Assembly (NCBI RefSeq): GCF_900108295.1
Contig: NZ_FNWK01000001.1
Coordinates: forward strand, 2,167,001-2,231,000
DNA: 64,000 nucleotides
Reading direction: 5' to 3'
Source of the DNA: Sphingopyxis sp. YR583
GTDB taxonomy: Bacteria > Pseudomonadota > Alphaproteobacteria > Sphingomonadales > Sphingomonadaceae
In this document: positions 38,001-45,934 of the stretch, one piece after another
How the letters are laid out: every line of letters begins with the position of its first letter
How positions within the stretch are numbered: position 1 is the first letter of the stretch
Notes under the pieces: generated by a model
What the model was told of the DNA's origin: nothing
The model's input: the letters and a program-made list of their open reading frames with translations, nothing else
The model's database searches: none
Translations under genes and position numbers: made by a program

Positions 38001-38590
38001 CGGATATGCAACCTGCCGCCAGCAATCTCGACCTCGCGGTGGCGCAGGTTGATGAGCTTTGCGCGAAGGTTGGGCTGCAGCAAGCGGGGTTGCCCGTCGC
38101 GGCGGGCAAGCATGCGGTCCCTGTGGGGACGACACTGTGGACCTCAAGCTATGCTCGACTTGTCCTGTGGCCGTGCGGTGCGAGCGACGCTGCCGGCGTG
38201 ATTGCCGCCGCCCGCGAGGGACAAGGCTGGTTCGACGAGATGCTCGTAAGCAGCGAGGCGCAGTCGCGTGGGCCTATCGACGGCTATCTTGTCCTTGCGT
38301 TGCCGGCCGCACCGGCAGCGGATGCTAGCGAGGACGTTCGGCGCCTCGAACTATCGTCGCAGGTTTGCCGCAAGCACTTGATCTGGCCAGCGGGTGAAGC
38401 TGATACCGAGGAGGCTGCAGGTACCTGGCTGCGCGTGGCCGACGTGACCGTGGTCGGTTTACCCGAAACGATGCCGTCGAGCGGTGGCGAGCTGGTATGG
38501 CCGAAGATCGACAGTGAAGCCCAAGCGGTGTGGGATGACCTCGCCGCACTTGGCTTGTCGGCGACGCTGATCCAGGACGAAACAGCATGA
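37997..38590 (+). CDS. Small middle-component protein between effector and SMC ATPase
   Basis: This protein of about 197 residues has no recognised enzymatic motif. It has an N-terminal helical segment and an alpha/beta body (YARLVLWPCG; GPIDGYLVLALP), then SSQVCRKHLIWP. A Cys-Arg-Lys-centred motif of this kind is seen in small partner proteins of SMC-like defence ATPases, which is a weak resemblance from memory. It overlaps both neighbours with ATGA junctions, so fixed stoichiometry is likely. Size and position match LmuC / ABC-3C middle components, but homology is unproven. Confidence 0.65.
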   Translation: MTDMQPAASNLDLAVAQVDELCAKVGLQQAGLPVAAGKHAVPVGTTLWTSSYARLVLWPCGASDAAGVIAAAREGQGWFDEMLVSSEAQSRGPIDGYLVLALPAAPAADASEDVRRLELSSQVCRKHLIWPAGEADTEEAAGTWLRVADVTVVGLPETMPSSGGELVWPKIDSEAQAVWDDLAALGLSATLIQDETA

Positions 38591-41454
38591 CGCGCGGCGT
38601 CCGCCTTTCGTCGCTCACAGTCGGTGCGTTTCGCGGAATCGGCGAGGTCCTCGAGTTCGATCTGCGCGCACCGCTGACGCTGGTGTTCGCGCCTAACGGG
38701 ACCGGCAAGACAACGATGTGCGAAGCGGCGGAGTGGCTGCTGACCGGTCAGGTCGACCGGTTGAAGGACAAGAAGGATTTCGACGCCGAGGTGTTGCGCT
38801 CGAAGTTCACCGGGCCTGAGCAAAAGCCGCACGTAGCTGCGAATGTCCAGGTCGGCGGAACGGCCTATCAACTTTCGCGCATCGCCGAGGGCAGCCAATC
38901 CCCGGCCGCGTTCGAGATCGACGGGCTCGCAGTGCCGCAACGGCCGAACGATCTCCTTGCGCTGCTGGCGCCAGCCGCCGCTGCCAATGAAGCCCATCAC
39001 CTGACCGCGATCAGCCTGCGCCAGCGCTGGCTCAAGGGCACCCGGTTTCTAAGCGCGGAGGCACTGGCGGCCCTCGTCGATACCGACGATGAGACGATCG
39101 AGCGGCGGACGCAGGTCTTTGCCGACCTTTTGGGAATTCGGCATCTGCTCGATGCCGAACGGCAGTTCGAGAAATACGCGGCCGAGCTTTCGTCGCGGCT
39201 GCGCGCCCAGGTTCAGCTAACCCAACAACGCGCGGCCGAGGCAGATGCAATCGAGAAAGAACTCGACCGCAATATGTCGCCGGCTACGACGGCGGCGTCG
39301 GCGACCGGCGAGGTCGCGCAAGCCGAGATTCTGCTCAGAGCAGCGGCTGCCGATATACCCCCTTCCGATGCACCTTTTCCCGATCGGCTGGAGGCATTGA
39401 CGGCGCTGCAACGGCGCGGCCAGCATGAGAACGAGCGCCGGCGCAACGCATTGGGCGCGGTCGAGGTTCGCCGCACCAGCCGTGCCGCGCTGGAGCAGGC
39501 TGTTGCCGGGGCAAAGGCAACAGAGCTCAAGCTTGATGCCGAACTTGCTGAGATTGGCAAGAATGGCCAGGCGGCGGCTGCCAAGGCCGCTGCGAGCGAA
39601 TCCGAACGCCAGAGCATCACCGCGGCGAGCCAGGCGCTTGCGGCGGCTGGCGACCGGTTGGCGCGGCGGGCCGCCGCGATGCTCTCAACCATACACCGGG
39701 CTCTAGTGTTCGATCCTGTACCCGCCACGCTTGGCGCTCTGCGCGCCGGTCTGCCCGAGACCGGATGGACCAGCGATGCGCGTGCCGAGCGCCGCGCATT
39801 GTTGACTGACCTTTCTGCCGGATTGGAACAGGCCGATCGCGAGGCAGAACGGCTGCGTCTACTCGACGTCGAGCGCGAGGTTGCCAGTGCCGCCACGGTC
39901 TCCGAAGCGGCGTTCGCTGTTCTACGGGCCGAGGCTGCCGATGCGGAACGACGGGCGGCTGCGGCGAATCAGCGGCGCGACGCCGCGGCGGCTCCGTTGT
40001 CCAGGCTTCAATCTGCGGCACGCGACCTGCTCGCGCATGACCATAGCCATGCGGCGAGCAGCTGTCCGGTATGCGCCCATGACTGGCAGACAGCGGACGC
40101 GCTTCGCGCCGCGATCACGGCGGCGCTCGCGACTGTCCCCGAGCTTGCAACTCAGGCCGAAGCCGCAGCGCAGACTGCTACAGAGGCGGCTCGGATAGCG
40201 ACCGAGAGGCTAAAAGCCGCGCACGCGGCAAATGCCAGGCTCGCAACGCTGGATCGCGAGCGTGCAACGCTTTCGGATGCCGCAGAACGCCGCGGGCTTT
40301 CGCTGCGGAATGTCGGGTTGCCGGCGGCGGTTTCTGCTGGCGAACTGGACCTGCAGCGCGTGCGCCTCGACATTGCTGACGCGCTCGCCGTGCTGGACGA
40401 AGAGATTGCGGTCGCGCGTCCCATGGTTTCGGCCGAATTGGCGCAGTTGCTCCCGGACCAGATACCGCTATCCGACTTGGTCGAACGCGTCTCGGCTCAG
40501 ATCGGCGCACGCGATCATGTGTTGCAGCTTCAACTGGCGGGACTGGTCCGCAACAGCGAGGAAGCGACAACCCTGCGCGATCGGCTGCGCGCGGAATATG
40601 CCGGAATCCAGCAACGTTTGCGGGACTGCCGCGAGCAGTTGGCGGCGAAGGGAAGCGAGCTGGCCGAACTGCAGGCGTTGTGGGATATCGCCGCACCAGA
40701 GCAGTCGTGGAGCGAGGCGGCGTTTGCACAGCTTAAGACCGAGCTGACGAAGGAGCAGGACGAACTCGCCCGCGCGGAAGCGCATATCGAAGCCGCGCGA
40801 GCCGCGTGGACGGCTGAAGCGCGCCGCACGCAACTAGTCTCGCTACGAGCCGCCATTAAACCCGCGCTGGACCAGCAGTCGCGGATGACCGCGCGTATTG
40901 CTGCTGCGACACGCGCGCAGGCGACGTTTCAAGATACGTACACCAAGATCAGCAAGCGGCAGGTCCAAGATCTTGCCAAGGTCGTGAACCCGCTCTTCGC
41001 GCGCATGCACGCCAACCGGGTCTATGATCGCATCAATCTCGGTGAGGACAGCGAATTCCTGCATTGGCTTGCGCATGCTGGCGACGCACAGCTCGATCCG
41101 GGCAAGGACTTCAGCCAAGGACAGCGCCAAGACCTTGCGCTTGCCCTATTCTTGGCGCGTGCGCGCAGCCTCGGCGGGACGTTCTTCCTCGATGAGCCCG
41201 TGGCGCATCTTGACGACCTCAATCGTGTGGGGCTGCTCGACATTCTACGCGCCACCGTGCTTGAGGAAAGCCGCTCGGTGAACCTCGTCATCACCACATC
41301 GAGCCGGGCTCTGGCGCGTCATCTAATCGAGAAATTTGCCTGCATAGACGCCGTTGAGACGGTCGGAGGGCCAGTGCGCCCCCTTAGCGTCATTGAGCTG
41401 GACGGTAACAGCCGCAGCGGAGTTGGGCTGAAAAACATCTATCCGCTCAATTGA
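38587..41454 (+). CDS. Rad50/SMC-like ABC ATPase
   Basis: This 955-residue protein has the Walker A motif in LVFAPNGTGKTT (Lys41). A long Ala/Glu/Arg-rich coiled coil has a zinc-hook-like CPVC at 493-496 in its middle. The ABC signature is FSQGQRQDLALALFLARAR (from about 842), Walker B is FFLDEPVAHLDD (Asp869, Glu870) and a switch-like VITTSSRALARH follows. The layout is that of Rad50/SbcC and of SMC-type defence ATPases, probably binding DNA ends or structures. Its start overlaps the small protein's stop. It converges on the second RES gene with a 28-bp gap. Confidence 0.9.
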   Translation: MTRGVRLSSLTVGAFRGIGEVLEFDLRAPLTLVFAPNGTGKTTMCEAAEWLLTGQVDRLKDKKDFDAEVLRSKFTGPEQKPHVAANVQVGGTAYQLSRIAEGSQSPAAFEIDGLAVPQRPNDLLALLAPAAAANEAHHLTAISLRQRWLKGTRFLSAEALAALVDTDDETIERRTQVFADLLGIRHLLDAERQFEKYAAELSSRLRAQVQLTQQRAAEADAIEKELDRNMSPATTAASATGEVAQAEILLRAAAADIPPSDAPFPDRLEALTALQRRGQHENERRRNALGAVEVRRTSRAALEQAVAGAKATELKLDAELAEIGKNGQAAAAKAAASESERQSITAASQALAAAGDRLARRAAAMLSTIHRALVFDPVPATLGALRAGLPETGWTSDARAERRALLTDLSAGLEQADREAERLRLLDVEREVASAATVSEAAFAVLRAEAADAERRAAAANQRRDAAAAPLSRLQSAARDLLAHDHSHAASSCPVCAHDWQTADALRAAITAALATVPELATQAEAAAQTATEAARIATERLKAAHAANARLATLDRERATLSDAAERRGLSLRNVGLPAAVSAGELDLQRVRLDIADALAVLDEEIAVARPMVSAELAQLLPDQIPLSDLVERVSAQIGARDHVLQLQLAGLVRNSEEATTLRDRLRAEYAGIQQRLRDCREQLAAKGSELAELQALWDIAAPEQSWSEAAFAQLKTELTKEQDELARAEAHIEAARAAWTAEARRTQLVSLRAAIKPALDQQSRMTARIAAATRAQATFQDTYTKISKRQVQDLAKVVNPLFARMHANRVYDRINLGEDSEFLHWLAHAGDAQLDPGKDFSQGQRQDLALALFLARARSLGGTFFLDEPVAHLDDLNRVGLLDILRATVLEESRSVNLVITTSSRALARHLIEKFACIDAVETVGGPVRPLSVIELDGNSRSGVGLKNIYPLN

Positions 41455-41482
41455 ACCGCTTCGATATCGTTATCTGTCGGAG

Positions 41483-42697
41483 TCAGTCCGGATGATACCG
41501 CTCCTCCAGCTCAATTTCCCAAATCTCAACCGATCGACGCGGCTGATCGTAGCTGACCGCCCGGATATCAGTAATCTCCATGCTCCCCGGCACCAGCGTC
41601 AGCGTTGCCGGCCGTGGATCTACCTCGACGGGCCCTGGGGTGGGCGCAGGTTCAGGATCGCCGATGACTCTTGAGGCATGGTTGAATAGGACGACGTTAC
41701 GGCCCTTGCCCCCTGTTTGGGTTGAACGATAGATCAAACCGTCCATCGGAGGCTGGGCGCGCTGCGCAAGATAGTCCGCCACGATCTGGGTTGCCAGATA
41801 GCCGAACGCCTCTTCGCCCGGCATCACTGGCTCTGCGATACGCCGACCGAATGCACGAAGGAATAGCGCACGCTCCATCTTCATTGCATAGTCCGGATCG
41901 AAATGACTGGCCTTGGACACCACCATCTCGAGCAGATCGAAATTGAGAAGACGTAGTGGTCTCCTAAGTTCAAAGCGTGCCGAAACGACCACCGAGCCAA
42001 CCGGCGGCCGGATCTCCGCGACGCACGTTTCAACATCAAATGCACCGTAAAAAACGGATACTCCAGCAGCGTTCATGCGCCCGGCTGAGCCAGTCCCGTT
42101 TGGCAACGGCCCCAGCTGTGCGGCGGGTGACCGCAGGATTTCAAATGCTTTTGCTTCGGTAGGAACATGGCGCGCGCGATAAAAGCCCGTGCCTACGTCG
42201 CAGGTCTCGATGACTGCTTGTCCGCCCCAAGTCCGATCCTCCGCAAGTGCCCCGAAAATCTTGGCTAGCCATTCCTCGGCATGAAGGTTGAAGAAGCGGG
42301 CCTGCGATCTCACCGATTGCGTGAACGACTCCCACTGTCGGTCGCGAACACCCGATGGATTCTGGGTGACCACGTAGCCATCGTCACAATCATAAAAGGT
42401 CTCGCCTCCGCTCGCGATATAGCCGGCAAGTGAGGCGAGCTCGTCTGCCATCTGCTGTGCGAACTCGGGCCGCAATCCCGCGATATCTTCGATAATCGAG
42501 GTAATGTCGTCACCATTGCCGGGCTCAAAATGAGCTTCCAGTGCCTCCTCGATCCATTGCCCGAGTTCGAATTCCGACACGGATTCCCGCTTTTTACCGC
42601 ACTGCTCGCATGTCTCGAGCTGGCCTTCAGCTTGGATTTTTGCCTTCAGGAATGCGTCGCCGACGCAATCGTAGCAGCAGAAGGTGTCACTACTCAT
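41483..42697 (-). CDS. RES-domain protein with Cys-rich/HEPN-like N-terminus (copy 2)
   Basis: This protein of about 404 residues is paralogous to the one at 32731-34131. An N-terminal CCYDC and CEQCGKK pair suggests a zinc ribbon, followed by a helical HEPN/RES-type segment. The RES domain includes FYRARHV, SVFYGAFDV, CVAEIRPPVG and GYLATQIVADYLAQ. The segment from FYRAR to RPLRLL is clearly shared with copy 1. It lacks most of copy 1's acidic tail. ATG 42697 overlaps the GIY-YIG gene's TGA; GTG 42703 is an alternative. It is the last gene of the leftward operon. NAD+ degradation is expected from family knowledge. Confidence 0.85.
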   Translation of the reverse strand: MSSDTFCCYDCVGDAFLKAKIQAEGQLETCEQCGKKRESVSEFELGQWIEEALEAHFEPGNGDDITSIIEDIAGLRPEFAQQMADELASLAGYIASGGETFYDCDDGYVVTQNPSGVRDRQWESFTQSVRSQARFFNLHAEEWLAKIFGALAEDRTWGGQAVIETCDVGTGFYRARHVPTEAKAFEILRSPAAQLGPLPNGTGSAGRMNAAGVSVFYGAFDVETCVAEIRPPVGSVVVSARFELRRPLRLLNFDLLEMVVSKASHFDPDYAMKMERALFLRAFGRRIAEPVMPGEEAFGYLATQIVADYLAQRAQPPMDGLIYRSTQTGGKGRNVVLFNHASRVIGDPEPAPTPGPVEVDPRPATLTLVPGSMEITDIRAVSYDQPRRSVEIWEIELEERYHPD

Positions 42698-43350
42698 CCG
42701 CACACCAGCCTTGGCGCGCGGCGAGGGCCGCCGCTGTCACTGATCAGAGGCAAGCCTTCTGCCCTGCGCTTGGCGGCGCTGCGAAGGTTTGAAAGCGGCG
42801 CCTTTAGGGCTGCGCATGGATTGCCATCGATATTGAGGGGCAACGGCATGCCGCTTGCCAATAGCGCCTGTTCTGCTTCCCAAGGGGCCGGATGCTCGAC
42901 CCACGTTACCTGGGCATGGGCATGAAGCCATTGGTCGAGCAACTGTTCGCCAGGGTTGGTGAAGGTGAGGCGGCCGGTTGTCCCAACCCTTCGCAGAATC
43001 GTACCGATCTTCGCTTCAAGCAGGCACCCCAGCGTCAGTCGCAGTGTCGAGCCGGCGGCGTTCCCGCCGAAATGCGTGCGCAGGCGCTGATGGACATGAG
43101 ATCGGCTCGGCGGCCGCCCATTGGTCGGCGGTTTCTTCGGGGATATTCCGCAGTAAAGCAATGTCCAGGCATCACGCCGGTGGCAATCGGTGGCGTCGAT
43201 TCCGGCCGGGATTACATCGAAGTACCAGCCATAGAGCCCCGGCTTGCGCGGAGCTGCCGTCGCGACCTCATCAGCACGGTGAAGCCGCTCAGGGTTCAGG
43301 ATCGCCCGCGCGATCGCATCGTCTTCGAACATCTTTGCCCAATTGGTCAC
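42694..43350 (-). CDS. GIY-YIG-like nuclease-fold protein
   Basis: This 218-residue protein has PGLYGWYF (residues 37-44, the GIY strand) and WTLLYCGISPKK (YCG at 66-68, the YIG strand). VHQRLRTHF gives the catalytic Arg near 91, and PWEAEQALL followed by LPLNIDGN gives the Glu and Asn positions. This is a complete GIY-YIG plan with an insert between the second strand and the Arg helix. Such domains nick or cut DNA. The GTG start at 43350 follows GAAGGG. It lies 25 bp after the GHKL gene and overlaps the RES gene. Confidence 0.75.
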   Translation of the reverse strand: MTNWAKMFEDDAIARAILNPERLHRADEVATAAPRKPGLYGWYFDVIPAGIDATDCHRRDAWTLLYCGISPKKPPTNGRPPSRSHVHQRLRTHFGGNAAGSTLRLTLGCLLEAKIGTILRRVGTTGRLTFTNPGEQLLDQWLHAHAQVTWVEHPAPWEAEQALLASGMPLPLNIDGNPCAALKAPLSNLRSAAKRRAEGLPLISDSGGPRRAPRLVCG

Positions 43351-43375
43351 GAATACCCTTCAAAGCTTCAGCTGA

Positions 43376-45319
43376 TCACACGACAAGTTGTCGGAGGTCC
43401 GCGATGCGCTGTTCGATCTCCTCGTCGGAAACTTCGACCTGCAGCTTCTTCTGGACAAACTGCAGCCGGGCCTCGTTCTCGCGCACGACTTCGGCCCAAG
43501 TCTTAATCCAGAAACGAAAATTGTCGCCATGGAGGAAAAGGCCGTGGGGTCGGTCCTTCTGATAAATTCGGCTGTGAATCTCGGTTTCGAACTCGCTGGC
43601 GACAAGGACGAAGTTCCAGCTGGTATCGGTGTGAGTGAATTCTACCTCCTCGCGGATCGCGTTCACGTAGTCCTCGACTTGGTCCAATTCCTTGCGGCCG
43701 AGCTTGAGAAGTGGGCGCTTGAGCTCGATCAGCAGATATTCGCGCTTGCTCTCGTCGGAATGTGGCACTGATCGGCCGAGGAAACAGTCTACTCGCCCGC
43801 TGGTGCCGTCGAGCTTCTTGACTCGGCGTCCGCCCCTCCGTTTGGCGCCCAGATCCTCGGCGACCCGGTTCATTACCTTTGTGAGGCCGCTCTCGGCCAT
43901 GGTAATGTGGAACCGTTCTCCGAAGAGCCAAGTATTGTCGCGGACCAACGCGTCGAGCTCCCCGCGCTCCTTAACCGTCCTCCGGAACTTCGGATCGAAG
44001 ACCATCCCCTTTAGCACCTCGAGCGTCGTCACGCGGTCGGAAATGAGGCTCGAGGCGCCAATGATGTTGCCGAGCTGGGTCTTCTTGAGAAGCGCCGAGA
44101 ACTCCGATTGCTTCGCCTTGCCAAGATTCACTACGGCCTGAAGAATTGTCGAGAGGTCGTCGGGATTGTGTTTGATCGCCTCCTTGAGGAGGGTCAGCGT
44201 CATGCGCTTGAGCGAGGTCTCCGCCCGCGAAAAATCGCGTGAGTGTGAATTGATGGCATAAGTTGCAATATCGAAGACCTGTCGCTCGCGCCGCTCGATC
44301 TCGTCGCGCGGCTCACCCTCGTAGGGATAGGCACCTTGGTCCTTCAGCTGCTGGATGACGCCGAGCGACTGCTCGCTCATTCGCGATCGAAAATAGTCGT
44401 TGAGCGCCTCGCGAATGTGACCGACAACTGCCAAAAAGGTCGGCTCGCCGAGATTGTCGAGTTCGAGCAGATTGTCGTCTGCGACCTCTTGGAAAAAGGC
44501 GCTGTAGGCGTAGGCCGAGAACTCGAAGCCCGGTGCAGTGACGTGGGCTGGCTGCGAGCCGAGAACGATGCCGTCCTCGCCGCCAAAATGGATCTGGCGC
44601 GTCTCGCTCGCCGATTTCCACTCGATGACTTTGACCTTGAGATCGTCGATCGTGCGGTCAGGCAGCTGCACCACCATCGGCGGAAGGTCCTGCCAGCGGT
44701 GGATGGTGATGTCGGGATCGACTTTGAAGCCGTTGAACCAAATCTCGGCGTTCGGATACTGCAGGACATATGGCGCGAACAGCGTGCTGAAGTGTCGGTA
44801 GGCGTCGGGCGTCGACAGCGCGTCGAACGTGTCCTTCAGCTGGGTGAGGAGCACAGTCGTACCTGTATGCTCCGCCGCCGGCGCCTCGGCTTCGACCACC
44901 TCGCAGCGCTCGAGCGACTTCGCGTGGATCTCTAGGGTTCGTGACGACAAGCCATGTTCGGACTGAGTTGTCGTGAACCATCGCGCCCGCTGGGCTAGCG
45001 AATAAAAACGTAGGCGGCCGCGGCCCTCCTTGCCATGGATGGCGCGGCCGAGCCCGGTACGGTGGCTGTCGCGTTTCCAGCTGTCGCCCAAGTTGCCGAA
45101 GTCGTGCTCGGCGCTCGACGCAGATATCCCCGAGCCGTCGTCGATGACGCGGATCGCGTCGAGACCATCGAGGTCATTGCGCTCCAGCGTCACCTCGATT
45201 TTGCTCGCGTCAGCGTCGAGCGCGTTCCAGACGAACTCTGCAATCGCGCGGATGGGGTCGCGGGTCGCCGCATCGCGTTCGAGAAAGTCCTGTTTCGCTC
45301 GGAGATTCAGTGTTGTCAT
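43376..45319 (-). CDS. GHKL (HSP90-like) ATPase with C-terminal PD-(D/E)XK domain
   Basis: This protein of about 647 residues has the GHKL N box in AEFVWNALDADA (Asn32), the G1 box in VIDDGSGI (60-65) and the G2 box in GKEGRGRLRFYS (near 95-106), so ATP binding is expected. The middle is unrecognised. Near residue 475-500, ALVRDNTWLFGERFHI leads into a nuclease-like domain with RVDCFLG (Asp about 510) and YLLIELKRP (Glu about 532, Lys about 534). The combination suggests ATP-gated DNA cleavage. ATG 45319 (MTTLNLRAKQDF) was chosen; the longer frame to 45367 has no support. First gene of the leftward operon. Confidence 0.82.
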   Translation of the reverse strand: MTTLNLRAKQDFLERDAATRDPIRAIAEFVWNALDADASKIEVTLERNDLDGLDAIRVIDDGSGISASSAEHDFGNLGDSWKRDSHRTGLGRAIHGKEGRGRLRFYSLAQRARWFTTTQSEHGLSSRTLEIHAKSLERCEVVEAEAPAAEHTGTTVLLTQLKDTFDALSTPDAYRHFSTLFAPYVLQYPNAEIWFNGFKVDPDITIHRWQDLPPMVVQLPDRTIDDLKVKVIEWKSASETRQIHFGGEDGIVLGSQPAHVTAPGFEFSAYAYSAFFQEVADDNLLELDNLGEPTFLAVVGHIREALNDYFRSRMSEQSLGVIQQLKDQGAYPYEGEPRDEIERRERQVFDIATYAINSHSRDFSRAETSLKRMTLTLLKEAIKHNPDDLSTILQAVVNLGKAKQSEFSALLKKTQLGNIIGASSLISDRVTTLEVLKGMVFDPKFRRTVKERGELDALVRDNTWLFGERFHITMAESGLTKVMNRVAEDLGAKRRGGRRVKKLDGTSGRVDCFLGRSVPHSDESKREYLLIELKRPLLKLGRKELDQVEDYVNAIREEVEFTHTDTSWNFVLVASEFETEIHSRIYQKDRPHGLFLHGDNFRFWIKTWAEVVRENEARLQFVQKKLQVEVSDEEIEQRIADLRQLVV

Positions 45320-45934
45320 GCGCGCGCGGGGCTCCCTCTGTCGCGACAATAGCCGAACGAACGTCACCTACAAAGCGAGAACGCAAAGTGAACACGACGG
45401 CCGTTAGCTACCCCACCGAAATTTCGTGCTAGCGTGTACCGCCCAGGACCAAATGTCGGTGATGTCGGACTGCTGACTCACTAAGATGGGGAGGAACGGC
45501 AGCTATAGCCGCAAGGCCCCCCAAAACCCGCCAGTCTCCAATCGGCCAAACTCATCCCAACCGACCTGATGCGTCGAGTGGGCGGTTTCGACAGTGAGCG
45601 ATGAAGAGTTGGGGAAATGCGATCAGAACTGACCGACACATTCACGCCGAAAAATTGCTAAACCGATGGAACAAATCGGCAAGTTCGGTCGTCTTTCCTC
45701 ATATCGGAACCCTTGCGGGTGCGCCGGGTATATGGCGGGGCGCTTTTTCCGCTATGAAAAATTGAAGCAATTGGCCTGTAATAATCGGGCCTATTTCCTG
45801 TGGTATTAAGTAATCTATATCGCATTTCAGGTAATAGTTTTTGCGATGAGCTGAAAATATCTACGATGAATCGTTAAATTCGCTTAGTGACTTGTTCATC
45901 ATCTCAAGATAATTTTTTCTTAGAGGTGTTGTCT
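45320..45934. other. Intergenic region at the island's right edge, AT-rich toward the adhesin
   Basis: No gene is recognised over 615 bp. The left part should hold the promoter of the leftward GHKL operon. From about 45,700 on the sequence turns distinctly AT-rich compared with the rest of the window and leads into the adhesin start, with ribosome site AGAGG at 45922-45926. No copy of the tRNA-Val 3' end was found here by eye, so an att site is not supported. Confidence 0.5.

Noticed and set aside
31608..45934. Direct repeat of the tRNA-Val 3' end as an attR site
   Set aside because: I looked in 45,400-45,930 and found no copy of the GTTCGAGCCC...CACCA end, so integrase-type att boundaries are not supported.
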